Shown here piece after piece: positions 7,240-15,501 of a stretch of DNA of 64,000 bases (position 1 is its first letter; every line of letters begins with the position of its first letter). Made by a program: the position numbers and the translations under genes. The DNA is from Actinomycetales bacterium (GTDB lineage Bacteria; Actinomycetota; Actinomycetes; Actinomycetales; Microbacteriaceae), in NCBI GenBank assembly GCA_015654475.1, contig JAATGV010000005.1, forward strand, positions 1 to 64,000, read 5' to 3'. Under the pieces are notes generated by a model that ran no database searches, was not told the origin of the DNA, and saw nothing but the letters and a program-made list of their open reading frames with translations.

Positions 7240-8286
7240 ATGAAGGTTTTCGCTTTCGCCGACGCCGACTCGTTTGTCAAGTGGGGGGCCGCAACAGTCG
7301 ACGAGTTTCCGGCCGACGCGGAACTGTCGTTTTTTGTCGTGCAAAGCACAGCTCAAGCGAGTGAGCGGCAAGTGGATGTCGCAGTAGCCGGTACCCGAGT
7401 TGCCGGTGTGTGGCGAATGGTTAGCATTGAGCAGCTTCGAGACGAGTACCGGCGCATTCGACCCGATGTGGTGGTCGGCGCTGCACGAGGCTTCATCGTG
7501 CGAGTGCTGTTCGAATACCTGGTGGAGAATGTGCCAACTCGACCTGTGTTGGTGAGTGGTCTGCCTGGTATCTCTATTCCGGTTCTGCCAGGAGGGTCTC
7601 AGCACCGCGCAGCCGCGGACGTTTTTATCTTGCATAGCCGTAGGGAGGTCGCCGAGTATTCGGAATACTCCGTAAAGCGTGGACTCCCCGTCAACTACTT
7701 TCTCGGCACTTTGCCCTTTCTGCGGCATACGAATGCGGCCAACGCCAGCCCTCCAGACATCGATCAGGTCGCGCGACCAGACATCGTCTTCGCTGTACAA
7801 GCGTTGGTGCCGCGCCGCCGCGAGCAGCGTGCCGCGATCGCTGATGCACTGATTCGCACAGCGCGTGCGTTTCCGTCACGGCGCGTGGTGGTGAAGGTGC
7901 GGGCGCTCGCGAACGAAAGCCAGACGCATCCTGAAGCCTATCCATTTGACGCACTTATCGATGAGGTTCGCGGAAGGGGCGTGGATGTGCCGACGAACCT
8001 GGTGATCGAGGCCGGACCGATGGCCGAGCAGCTGGCACATGCGCATGCGATGGTGAGCGTCTCGTCGACCGCGTTGCTCGAGGCGATCGCACTGCAGATT
8101 CCGACGGTGGTGATCGACGAATTCGGTGTGAGCTCTGCGATGATCAACACGGTCTTTGAGGGAAGTGGGTTGTTTGGTGGCCTCGACGATCTTGAGCATG
8201 GCCGGTTTCGGCAGCCTGACTCGGACTGGCTGGATGAGAACTATTTTCATCCCCGGTCAGCCAACACGTGGCTGGCCGAGGTCTAA
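7240..8286 (+). CDS. DUF6716 putative glycosyltransferase (polysialyltransferase-like)
   Basis: This 348-residue protein starts at ATG 7240 (MKVFAFADADSF) with AAAGG upstream. An in-frame ATG at 7177 would add an unlikely leader. It belongs to a family seen beside nonulosonate genes in actinobacteria and is paralogous to the protein encoded at 62321-63595. Shared landmarks are the N-terminal FADADSFVKW (FDSQLKW in the paralogue), SVSSTALLEAIAL (TISSTAGLESIGY) and a C-terminal GSGLFGGLDDL...WLDENYFHP block (GSGLM...WLKDNFF). The two-lobed, GT-B-like pattern and location after neuA-neuB suggest transfer of the CMP-activated sugar onto a surface glycan. That role is inferred. Confidence 0.75.
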   Translation: MKVFAFADADSFVKWGAATVDEFPADAELSFFVVQSTAQASERQVDVAVAGTRVAGVWRMVSIEQLRDEYRRIRPDVVVGAARGFIVRVLFEYLVENVPTRPVLVSGLPGISIPVLPGGSQHRAAADVFILHSRREVAEYSEYSVKRGLPVNYFLGTLPFLRHTNAANASPPDIDQVARPDIVFAVQALVPRRREQRAAIADALIRTARAFPSRRVVVKVRALANESQTHPEAYPFDALIDEVRGRGVDVPTNLVIEAGPMAEQLAHAHAMVSVSSTALLEAIALQIPTVVIDEFGVSSAMINTVFEGSGLFGGLDDLEHGRFRQPDSDWLDENYFHPRSANTWLAEV

Positions 8287-8288
8287 CG

Positions 8289-8306
8289 GCTCGTTGCGCA
8301 ACGAGC
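8289..8306 (+). terminator. Perfect palindrome just after the DUF6716 stop codon
   Basis: GCTCGTTGC/GCAACGAGC forms a perfect 18-bp palindrome two bases after the stop codon of the DUF6716 gene. Its position suggests a role in ending the neu operon, but a T-tract is missing and a loop of zero bases would have to open, so function is uncertain. Confidence 0.35.
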
Positions 8307-8580
8307 GGCGGAGGGCCTGCCTCGGTACCCTACTGCGCGACGCACGCCCGCCGTTGCCGTGAAGGAAAGGTTTTACCGTACAAGCACCTTCGTGACGGAG
8401 CCGTCGACGATCATGCAGCGGTGCGAGGTGGCATTGTGGGCGGTCGTGCGCGAGACCAACCGGTTGCGTAAGCGTGCAGTTGCCGCGGTTCGACGATCTC
8501 GCTGATGTCGGCTCATGGTCGGATCGTTGCTCGGAGCCGTTCATGCTCACAGAGAACAGACAGGAAATTCGGCTCAGAAT

Positions 8581-8611
8581 TTGACTGAGTGAGTGCTCAC
8601 TCAGTTATACT
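8581..8611 (+). promoter_or_regulatory. TetR operator inside a leaderless promoter
   Basis: A 22-bp near-perfect palindrome ACTGAGTGAG-TG-CTCACTCAGT (8584-8605) lies between a TTGACT -35 (8581-8586, partly overlapping) and a TATACT -10 (8606-8611). The GTG start of the TetR gene follows the -10 by six bases. The regulator binding here would block its own promoter, and read-through into the ABC genes would be controlled with it. Confidence 0.75.
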
Positions 8612-8617
8612 CTTTCA

Positions 8618-9235
8618 GTGTCCAGATCAACCCGCCGTGCTGCTCCGCTCTCACCGAGCGATCGTCAAGCAGCGATCATCGCAGCAGTGACCCCGTTGCT
8701 CGCGGCGCGTGGTGCAGCCGCGACATCGCGCGACCTTGCCGACGTTGCCGGTGTTGCGGAAGGTACTTTGTTCCGGGCATTCGGAAGCAAGGGGAACCTC
8801 ATCCACGCGGTGCTGGAAAACTACCTTGACGCAGAGGTGCTCCGCACGCGCTTCTCTGGAACCGATGACGATGCGAGTCTTGATGTGGTCGTTTCGAGCA
8901 TCATGAGAATTCTGAGCGACCGAGTCACCGGGCTATTCGTCATTGCCTCGGCAATCGACCCCGGCGGCACGGGAGATCATCGAAAAAGGGGACGCCCTCA
9001 TCCCTCGAATAAGCACGGTGAAGACCTGGCGAGAATGGATCAGCTCATTGCCGATCAACTGGAGCCGTATGCTGCGCAACTCAGCATCAGCCCAGCGAAG
9101 GCAGCCGAGTTCATTCGCGGTGTGGCATTCACCGCCGCTTTCCCCCGCGCGAGGAGCGTCGTCGGCATCACACAACTCAGCGTCGAAGAACTGACAGCAC
9201 TCGCATTACACGGCGTTGCCGCTGATACGCCATAG
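8618..9235 (+). CDS. TetR-family transcriptional regulator of the ABC exporter
   Basis: This 205-residue protein has an N-terminal TetR DNA-binding domain: RQAAIIAAVTPLLAARGAA, then the helix-turn-helix TSRDLADVAGVAEGTLFRAF and GSKGNLIHAVLENYL. The C-terminal ligand domain is divergent, as usual. It starts with GTG six bases after a TATACT box, giving a leaderless transcript, and its probable operator overlaps that promoter. The two ABC exporter genes follow about 50 bp downstream on the same strand, so it probably represses them in the absence of an exported drug or metabolite. The ligand is unknown. Confidence 0.88.
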   Translation: MSRSTRRAAPLSPSDRQAAIIAAVTPLLAARGAAATSRDLADVAGVAEGTLFRAFGSKGNLIHAVLENYLDAEVLRTRFSGTDDDASLDVVVSSIMRILSDRVTGLFVIASAIDPGGTGDHRKRGRPHPSNKHGEDLARMDQLIADQLEPYAAQLSISPAKAAEFIRGVAFTAAFPRARSVVGITQLSVEELTALALHGVAADTP

Positions 9236-9287
9236 ACGCAGACGGATTACACACAAATTCATTCACCCTAAAAATCCAAGGAAATTC

Positions 9288-11021
9288 ATGCTTTTCAAAC
9301 TCCTGACCCGATATCTGAAGCCGTACTGGCCGATGCTTGTCGGGATCATTGTTTTTCAGTTCCTGCAGGCCATGGCCTCGCTCTACCTGCCAAGTCTCAA
9401 TGCCGACATCATCGATAACGGCGTTGTGGTCGGCGATACCGGCTACATCTTGCGTACTGGTGGATGGATGCTTCTCGTCAGTCTCGGCCAGATCGCATGT
9501 TCCATCACCGCCGTCTACTTCGGTGCGAAGACAGGTATGAAAGTCGGACGCGACATGCGTCACGACCTTTTCACTCATGTCGGCGACTTCTCCGAACAAG
9601 AGGTCAGCCACTTCGGGGCTGCCTCCCTGATCACCCGCAATGGCAACGACGTGCAGCAAGTTCAAATGCTCGTTGTGATGGCAAGCACCATGCTTGTGTC
9701 AGCGCCTATCATCGCGATCGGTGGCGTTGTGATGGCTATTCAGCAAGAGGCCAAACTGGCTTGGCTGATCGCCGTCGCCGTGCCGGTACTGCTTATTTCC
9801 GTCGGGGTCTTGATCGTCTTCATGATTCCGCAATTTCGTAAGATGCAAGCTCGCATCGATGTCGTCAACGGGGTCTTGCGCGAACAGCTCACAGGTATTC
9901 GTGTGATCCGTGCCTTCGTGCGGGAACCGGCCGAACGCAAGAGGTTCGCTGATGCCAACGATGCTTTGACAGATACCGCCTTGAAGGCCGGTCGTCTGTT
10001 CGCATTGGCCTTCCCCATAGTCATGCTCGTCATGAACGCGTCATCAGTCGCCGTGGTTTGGTTCGGCTCATTCTTGATCAACGATGGCGTCATGCAGATC
10101 GGATCGCTGTCTGCCTTCATCTCGTACCTTATTCAGATCCTTATGTCGATCATGATGGCCACGTTCATGACAATGATGATCCCGCGTGCCGCTGTGTCGG
10201 CAGATCGCATCGCCGAAGTGCTTGACACTGAGTCGAGTGTGCGACTTTCCGCTCACCCTCGCACCGACACGACAGGTTCTGGCAGCATCGAACTCGACGA
10301 TGTCGAGTTCAGTTACCCCGGGGCCGAAAAGCCAGTTCTCGAGAACATCACGTTCTCTGTGCAGCCGGGTCAGACCACAGCCATCATCGGCAGCACCGGG
10401 TCGGGGAAAACCACGCTTGTCAACCTGCTTCCGCGGCTGTTCGACGCGACTGGAGGTAGCGTCAAGCTCGACGGCGTCGATGTGCGTGACCTCGACCCAA
10501 ACGTTCTGTGGCGCAACATCGGGCTTGTGCCGCAAAAGCCATATCTCTTTACCGGAACGATCGCCGATAATCTGCGCTTCGGTCGCCCGGAAGCCACTGA
10601 GGATGAACTTTGGCGGGCTCTCGAGATCGCTCAGGCCACAGACTTCGTCAAAGAAATGCCCGATCAGCTCGAAGCCGAGATCGCGCAGGGTGGCACCAAT
10701 GTTTCTGGCGGCCAACGTCAGCGACTTGCGATTGCCAGGGCGCTCGTCAAAAAGCCAGAGATCCTCATCTTCGATGACTCGTTTTCAGCTTTGGATGTTG
10801 CGACCGACGCGCGATTGCGCGCTGCGCTCGCCGAGAACGTGAAAGACGCCACAATGGTCATTGTCGCGCAACGCGTCTCGACCATCATCGAGGCCGACCA
10901 CATCCTTGTGATCGACAACGGGCGAATCGTCGCCAACGGAACTCACGAGCAACTGCTCGCTACATCAGAAACCTATCGCGAAATCGTCGAGTCACAGCTG
11001 TCGGCAGGAGTATCAGAATGA
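9288..11021 (+). CDS. ABC exporter half-transporter, degenerate-site subunit
   Basis: This 577-residue membrane protein has six predicted transmembrane helices (about residues 10-310) followed by an ATPase domain. Walker A is GSTGSGKT, the signature is VSGGQRQR and Walker B is ILIFDDSFSALD. The residue after Walker B Asp is Asp instead of the catalytic Glu, the mark of the degenerate site in heterodimeric exporters such as BmrCD, LmrCD or TM287/288. The start at 9288 is chosen because AAGGA lies 7 nt upstream; an in-frame ATG at 9216 would add a basic leader overlapping tetR. It overlaps its partner gene by 4 bp (ATGA). Confidence 0.93.
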   Translation: MLFKLLTRYLKPYWPMLVGIIVFQFLQAMASLYLPSLNADIIDNGVVVGDTGYILRTGGWMLLVSLGQIACSITAVYFGAKTGMKVGRDMRHDLFTHVGDFSEQEVSHFGAASLITRNGNDVQQVQMLVVMASTMLVSAPIIAIGGVVMAIQQEAKLAWLIAVAVPVLLISVGVLIVFMIPQFRKMQARIDVVNGVLREQLTGIRVIRAFVREPAERKRFADANDALTDTALKAGRLFALAFPIVMLVMNASSVAVVWFGSFLINDGVMQIGSLSAFISYLIQILMSIMMATFMTMMIPRAAVSADRIAEVLDTESSVRLSAHPRTDTTGSGSIELDDVEFSYPGAEKPVLENITFSVQPGQTTAIIGSTGSGKTTLVNLLPRLFDATGGSVKLDGVDVRDLDPNVLWRNIGLVPQKPYLFTGTIADNLRFGRPEATEDELWRALEIAQATDFVKEMPDQLEAEIAQGGTNVSGGQRQRLAIARALVKKPEILIFDDSFSALDVATDARLRAALAENVKDATMVIVAQRVSTIIEADHILVIDNGRIVANGTHEQLLATSETYREIVESQLSAGVSE

Positions 11022-12976
11022 GCAACGCACGCACAGCACAGCCACGCCGCGGTGGTGGCCACGGCCCGATGGCAGGAGGGGCCCCAGCAGAGAAGGCCAT
11101 GAACTTCTGGCCGTCTATCAAACGCTTCGGCTCCCGTCTGCAAGGAGAGGCCCTGTACCTCATAATCATTGTGGTCTCAGGGATCGCGTCGGTCGCCCTC
11201 ACGGTCATGGGGCCCAAACTTCTCGGCAATGCCACGGACCTCGTTATGGAGGGCTTCGTGTCGATGGAACTCAGCAAGACGCTTCCTGTCGGCACCAGCC
11301 ACGAACAAGCGGTCGAGGCACTTCGCGCGGCAGGGCAGGGCCAGATGGCCGACCTGGTCAGCGGCATGAACATCCACATCGGATCGGGAATCGATTTTGG
11401 TGCGCTTGGCACCGTTCTGCTCGGCGTGCTTTGCCTCTATCTGGCTGCAGCGCTGTTGGGATGGCTTCAGGCTTACTTGCTGAACGGCCTCGTCCAGCGC
11501 ACGATGTTGAAACTGCGTAGCGATATTGAAGACAAGATTCATCGTTTGCCGCTCAAGTATTTCGACACAATGCCACGAGGTGAACTGCTCAGCCGTGTCA
11601 CCAACGACATCGACAACATCAGCCAAACGCTTCAGCAGACCATGAGCCAGGTGCTCTCCTCGGTATTCACGGTAATTGGCGTGCTCGCTATGATGGTGTG
11701 GATTTCACCTCCCCTCGCGCTGTTGGCCTTGGTCGCGATTCCCATTTCCCTTGTGGTGACCATGCTGATCGCGAGACGGTCGCAAAAGCTCTTCGCTGCC
11801 CAATGGAAAGAGACGGGCGAGCTCAACGCCCAAGTTGAGGAAGCCTTCACCGGACACGCCCTCGTCAAGGTCTTCGGGCGGCAGAAAGAGGTCACAGAGC
11901 GCTTTACCGAAGTCAACGAGAAACTGTACAAGTCGAGCTTCGGCGCCCAGTTCGTTTCGGGCATCATCATGCCCGCGCTCATGTTTGTCGGGAACCTCGT
12001 ATACGTCGGTGTCGCCGTGATCGGCGGTCTGTTCGTTGCCAACGGCGCGATGACGATCGGCGGGGTGCAGGCGTTCATCCAGTATTCGCGCCAGTTCACC
12101 CAGCCGCTCTCGCAGCTGGGCTCCATGGCCAACCTGCTGCAGTCGGGTGTCGCCTCGGCGGAGCGTGTGTTCGAGTTGCTCGACGGCGAAGAGGAAAGCC
12201 TTGACCCGGAGAACCCGGCTACGCCTACATCCAATCGCGGCGAACTCGTGTTCTCGGATGTCGCATTCAGCTATTCGAAGGAAGAGCCGCTGATTCGTGA
12301 CCTTTCGTTGCACGCGAAGCCAGGCGAAACAGTGGCGATCGTCGGTCCCACAGGCGCAGGAAAAACCACGCTCGTGAACCTCATCATGCGTTTCTACGAC
12401 ATTGATTCCGGCCAGATTCTGCTTGACGGTGTCGATATTCGCACGATGTCACGAGACGAATTGCGCAGTCGCACAGGCATGGTGTTGCAAGACACGTGGC
12501 TGTTCGGCGGCACCATTCGCGACAACATCGCGTATGGCCGCGAGGGTGCCACTCAGGATGAGATCGTCGAGGCTGCAAAGGCCACGTATGTCGACCGCTT
12601 TGTGCGCACTCTGCCTGATGGGTACGACACTGTGCTTGACGATGAGGCGTCGAACGTGAGTGCCGGCGAAAAGCAGTTGCTCACGATTGCGCGAGCATTC
12701 CTGTCGCAGCCGAGTGTTCTCATTCTTGATGAGGCCACGAGTTCGGTCGACACTCGCACTGAGCTGTTGCTGCAGAAAGCCATGGCAGCGCTTCGGCAAG
12801 ACCGCACCAGCTTTGTGATCGCTCACCGGCTCTCGACGATCCGCGACGCTGACCTGATTCTGGTCATGGAACACGGCGACATCGTTGAGCAGGGCACCCA
12901 CGACGAGCTGCTTGCCGCTCGTGGTGCGTATTTCGCCCTGTACAACTCGCAGTTCGCGGCGGCACGGGAAGACTAG
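11018..12976 (+). CDS. ABC exporter half-transporter, canonical ATPase subunit
   Basis: This 652-residue partner of the preceding protein begins with a Gly/Arg-rich cytoplasmic tail (QPRRGGGHG), followed by six transmembrane helices and an ATPase domain. It has Walker A GPTGAGKT, signature VSAGEKQLL and Walker B VLILDEATSSVD with the catalytic Glu. A substantial extracytoplasmic insertion between helices 1 and 2 (around residues 75-125) is typical of this member of the pair. The two products should form an asymmetric heterodimer exporting lipids, peptides or drugs. The gene is translationally coupled to the upstream one and ends 7 bp before a strong terminator. Confidence 0.93.
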   Translation: MSNARTAQPRRGGGHGPMAGGAPAEKAMNFWPSIKRFGSRLQGEALYLIIIVVSGIASVALTVMGPKLLGNATDLVMEGFVSMELSKTLPVGTSHEQAVEALRAAGQGQMADLVSGMNIHIGSGIDFGALGTVLLGVLCLYLAAALLGWLQAYLLNGLVQRTMLKLRSDIEDKIHRLPLKYFDTMPRGELLSRVTNDIDNISQTLQQTMSQVLSSVFTVIGVLAMMVWISPPLALLALVAIPISLVVTMLIARRSQKLFAAQWKETGELNAQVEEAFTGHALVKVFGRQKEVTERFTEVNEKLYKSSFGAQFVSGIIMPALMFVGNLVYVGVAVIGGLFVANGAMTIGGVQAFIQYSRQFTQPLSQLGSMANLLQSGVASAERVFELLDGEEESLDPENPATPTSNRGELVFSDVAFSYSKEEPLIRDLSLHAKPGETVAIVGPTGAGKTTLVNLIMRFYDIDSGQILLDGVDIRTMSRDELRSRTGMVLQDTWLFGGTIRDNIAYGREGATQDEIVEAAKATYVDRFVRTLPDGYDTVLDDEASNVSAGEKQLLTIARAFLSQPSVLILDEATSSVDTRTELLLQKAMAALRQDRTSFVIAHRLSTIRDADLILVMEHGDIVEQGTHDELLAARGAYFALYNSQFAAARED

Positions 12977-12983
12977 TCAGAGA

Positions 12984-13032
12984 AAAAGGGGAGGGGCTGC
13001 GGATCCACTGGATCCACAGCCCCTCCCCTTTT
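12984..13032. terminator. Strong bidirectional terminator hairpin
   Basis: AAAAGGGGAGGGGCTG (12984-12999) pairs perfectly with CAGCCCCTCCCCTTTT (13017-13032); GGATCC repeats in the loop can extend the stem. A-tract and T-tract flank the hairpin, so it should terminate the ABC operon on the plus strand and the YhgE-like gene on the minus strand. Confidence 0.9.
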
Positions 13033-13126
13033 CATGGAATTTGAATTCCTTGGGTTTTACAGGCCATGCCTTTTGCTTGTGTTTGCCATCGCTCCTTGGC
13101 GCTCCGTGCCTGTGGTTCAGAGCCGG

Positions 13127-14182
13127 TCAGGCGGCAATGGGGAGTGCGTCCTCAGCTGCAGCGAGCCTGTCCGGTTCGGAGCCGCCCGAGGTGCGGAAGT
13201 GCCCGACCGCCGTGAGGAGGAATCCGCCGACCACCCAGCCTGCGAGCACGAGCCAGGAGAAGGTCGCGTTCGCGTCAGGGAAGTACGAGAGCCCCCGGAT
13301 CAGCGTGGCCGAGGCTCCCGGCGGGAACCATTGCCCGATGGCACCCCAGGCGCCCGGCAGGTATTGGGCGGGAAGTGTTGCGCCGGAGATCGGATTGGCG
13401 AAGAGCATCATGACGACCGGGCCGACGGCGAGACCGATGCGACCGATGAGAGCGACGAACCCGATGATTGGTGCGGCAATCGCGGCGAGCGCGAGCGCGA
13501 TCGCCGCAGCATTGATCCAGAAGTTGCCCTGGATGGAGCCGAACCACCCCTGCAGGATGCCGCCGAGCACGAGGCCGCCGATGATGCTGTAGACGCTCAC
13601 CGCGACCACCCGACGCACCGACCCGATGATCACGATCGAGATGAGAATCCCGCCGAGCATGCCGCCGATCAGGAGTGGGAAGAATGCCGACGACATCAGG
13701 GTTCCGTTCGGGTCGTTGTCCGAGTACGGCACGACGCTGGTGACCGGTATTTCAACGGCGGGGGCTGCCTGGCCCGCTGCCTCGGCCTGAGCAGTGAGGG
13801 CGACTTGCAGCGGCACCTGGAGCCCGGATATTACCTGGCTGGCTGTACCAGCGGCCGGAGCGGTCAGTAGCTCTGGCTGCTGACCGAGAACCACAGCGCC
13901 GACAACGTTACGTTCCTTGATGGCGCGCACTGCCTCGGCGCGGTCTTCCACGACGGAGACGTCGAAGAGGTCTCCTGAGGACTCCGTCAGTTGTGCCTGC
14001 ACAGCGGTGACCGCAGCAGTAGGACCGGTGATTGCGATGGGCACGTCGCGCGCCTTGGCGGAAACGGAGGGCCAGGAGAACGCCAGGACAATCAGGACGA
14101 CCACTGCTGTCAGAGCAACGGCGGTCCCGATCACGCGGGCGATCGGTGTATGCGGCTTCGGAACCATGGGCGTAGCGGTCAT
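13127..14182 (-). CDS. YhgE/Pip-like membrane protein (ABC-2-type fold)
   Basis: This 351-residue membrane protein has one N-terminal transmembrane helix (about residues 15-38), an extracytoplasmic domain to about residue 165 containing DVPIAITGPTAAV and AIKERNVVGAVVLG, then about five to six C-terminal helices. This is the plan of YhgE/Pip and DUF3533-type proteins, which resemble ABC-2 permeases and are associated with export or phage/bacteriocin receptors. The ATG at 14182 with AAAGAGAG upstream is favoured over the ATG at 14221. It is divergent from a TetR gene across a shared palindromic operator, suggesting TetR control. Substrate unknown. Confidence 0.8.
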   Translation of the reverse strand: MTATPMVPKPHTPIARVIGTAVALTAVVVLIVLAFSWPSVSAKARDVPIAITGPTAAVTAVQAQLTESSGDLFDVSVVEDRAEAVRAIKERNVVGAVVLGQQPELLTAPAAGTASQVISGLQVPLQVALTAQAEAAGQAAPAVEIPVTSVVPYSDNDPNGTLMSSAFFPLLIGGMLGGILISIVIIGSVRRVVAVSVYSIIGGLVLGGILQGWFGSIQGNFWINAAAIALALAAIAAPIIGFVALIGRIGLAVGPVVMMLFANPISGATLPAQYLPGAWGAIGQWFPPGASATLIRGLSYFPDANATFSWLVLAGWVVGGFLLTAVGHFRTSGGSEPDRLAAAEDALPIAA

Positions 14183-14250
14183 TGTGACTCTCTTTCTCGT
14201 GCTCGGACCGCCAAGGCTCATCGTGAGTCATGCAGCGGCTACACCATCAT

Positions 14251-14288
14251 GTACTCATCACATGTTGAAGTCAACACGTGATGAGTAC
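14251..14288. promoter_or_regulatory. 38-bp palindromic operator shared by TetR and YhgE-like genes
   Basis: GTACTCATCACATGTTGA (14251-14268) and TCAACACGTGATGAGTAC (14271-14288) are 18-bp arms with one mismatch around a 2-bp centre. The element directly precedes the TATTAT -10 (14293-14298) of the TetR gene and lies about 70 bp upstream of the divergent YhgE-like start. Confidence 0.8.
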
Positions 14289-14304
14289 TTGCTATTATGG
14301 GCAT

Positions 14305-14910
14305 ATGATTACCTCGTCGGGTCGCTCCGGGCGTCCAACCGGAAGCGATGGATCAAATCGGCAGCGGATCCTTGACGCCGCTCGCGAGCAGTTCGCATCG
14401 AGCGGCTTCCGGGATACCACGTTGCGCTCGATCGCCCAGGCGGCAGGAGTGGACGTAGCCCTCCTCGCGCATTACTTCGGCAATAAGGAAGAACTCTTCG
14501 TGGAGACGATGGCGCTCCCCGACCACGCGGCTGAACTCCTGGGGTCGGCACTGCTCGGCCCGAACCGCGACTGGGGGGAGCGCCTTACCCGCGGATACCT
14601 CCGGTTGTGGGAAGAGCCGGGGAGCAGTGCGCAGATGAAGCTTCTTGCGCGTTCGGCTAACAGCAACGATGCGGCACTAGCACGGATGCAGGCCCTCCTC
14701 ACCGGAGCGTTCGCGAGCACACCAGCTGATGTGCCATCCGGCCAGGAAGGATTGTTCCTTGCCATGGCGCATCTTGTCGGGGTCGCGATCCTGCGGTACG
14801 TCTCCGAGATTCCCGCGCTCGCCACGATGGATTTCGAACTCCTGGTTGCCCGCGTCGCCCCCGCCGTTCAACTCCACCTCGTCGCGAAGGCCGATGAAGA
14901 TTTGGGCTGA
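14305..14910 (+). CDS. TetR-family transcriptional regulator
   Basis: This 201-residue protein has the N-terminal TetR domain NRQRILDAAREQFASSGF, then helix-turn-helix TLRSIAQAAGVDVALLAHYF and GNKEELFVETM. The C-terminal half matches the TetR_C type seen in actinobacterial repressors of membrane exporters. The ATG at 14305 lies six bases after TATTAT, giving a leaderless mRNA, so the longer frame from 14278 is rejected. The long palindrome immediately upstream is the expected binding site, and the divergent YhgE-like gene the expected target. The inducer is unknown. Confidence 0.88.
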   Translation: MITSSGRSGRPTGSDGSNRQRILDAAREQFASSGFRDTTLRSIAQAAGVDVALLAHYFGNKEELFVETMALPDHAAELLGSALLGPNRDWGERLTRGYLRLWEEPGSSAQMKLLARSANSNDAALARMQALLTGAFASTPADVPSGQEGLFLAMAHLVGVAILRYVSEIPALATMDFELLVARVAPAVQLHLVAKADEDLG

Positions 14911-14987
14911 GCCGGCGAATCCAGATCGTCGAATAGGGAGTGATCGTTGACTGACCACGCAAAGGCAGTCGTACTGCTGCGAACGAA

Positions 14988-15407
14988 TCAATCCTTCAGC
15001 GGAATGCCCCGCGCATCGGTGTTGTAGCTGCCTGACTTGGCAAGGATAAGAATGCCCTCGATGAGGCCCCAAATACCGCTGACGAATGAGAGGAAGCCGA
15101 GGGAGAGTACCGAGATCAGCAGCATGGTGATTCCGATTCCGGTGTAGCCGAGATAAAAACGGTGGATGCCGAGGCTGCCAAGGAAGATGCCGAAGAGGCC
15201 TGCTGCGAGGCGGCTTTTCTGTGGGGCGTAAACCGGCTGACCGAACTGTGGCGGTGCGGGTTGGCCGTATTGCGGGCCGTATTGTGGCGGCGCAGCATAT
15301 TGCGGGGGAGCCGGCGGAGGTTGTGGCACGCTGTTTTGTTGCGGGGATGAGGGAGGCACTGGAGGCTGAGGAGGTGTCGTCGGTGATGGATTTGCAGGAT
15401 CTGTCAT
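14988..15407 (-). CDS. TM2-domain membrane protein with Pro/Gln/Tyr-rich N-terminus
   Basis: This 139-residue protein has a low-complexity N-terminal region (about residues 5-65) full of PPQP, PPQYG and PPQFG motifs. A TM2 domain follows: KSRLAAGLFGIFLGSLGIHRFYLGY, read as a first helix containing the LGxxGxHRFYLG signature, then a short linker and a second helix ending in ILILAKSG. TM2 proteins are small two-helix membrane proteins of unknown biochemical role. The ATG at 15407 follows TACACT by 6 nt (leaderless), which fixes the start against an in-frame ATG 39 bp upstream. It lies divergent to a glycosyltransferase pair. Confidence 0.85.
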   Translation of the reverse strand: MTDPANPSPTTPPQPPVPPSSPQQNSVPQPPPAPPQYAAPPQYGPQYGQPAPPQFGQPVYAPQKSRLAAGLFGIFLGSLGIHRFYLGYTGIGITMLLISVLSLGFLSFVSGIWGLIEGILILAKSGSYNTDARGIPLKD

Positions 15408-15460
15408 GACGAGAGTGTATCGAGTTGCAGTAGCTTTTTCAGTCAATGCGTGCCTCTCGC

Positions 15461-15466
15461 TATACT
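15461..15466 (+). promoter_or_regulatory. -10 box upstream of the GT4 pair
   Basis: TATACT at 15461-15466 predicts a transcript with about 30 nt of leader and an AGAAAGG ribosome-binding site before the GTG at 15502. Confidence 0.5.
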
Positions 15467-15501
15467 AAACGCGGCATATCAGCCGTCTCAGAAAGGCACT
15501 T

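Larger units (their letters stand above)
8287..8617. other. Intergenic region with palindrome and TetR promoter; no gene seen
   Basis: After the DUF6716 stop there is a perfect 18-bp palindrome (8289-8306), then about 270 bases of GC-rich sequence with no convincing coding potential on either strand. The 3' end holds the TetR promoter and operator. Short open frames here lack ribosome-binding sites and recognisable content. Confidence 0.5.

Noticed and set aside
3285-8286. HAD phosphatase and 2-hydroxyacid dehydrogenase as part of the nonulosonate operon
   Set aside because: A gap of 137 bp and a separate leaderless promoter precede neuA, and neither enzyme fits a known step of the pathway, so joint function is not claimed.
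8257-8550. Short frames on both strands between the DUF6716 gene and tetR
   Set aside because: Composition and lack of start signals indicate non-coding sequence; a gene remnant cannot be excluded but nothing identifiable remains.
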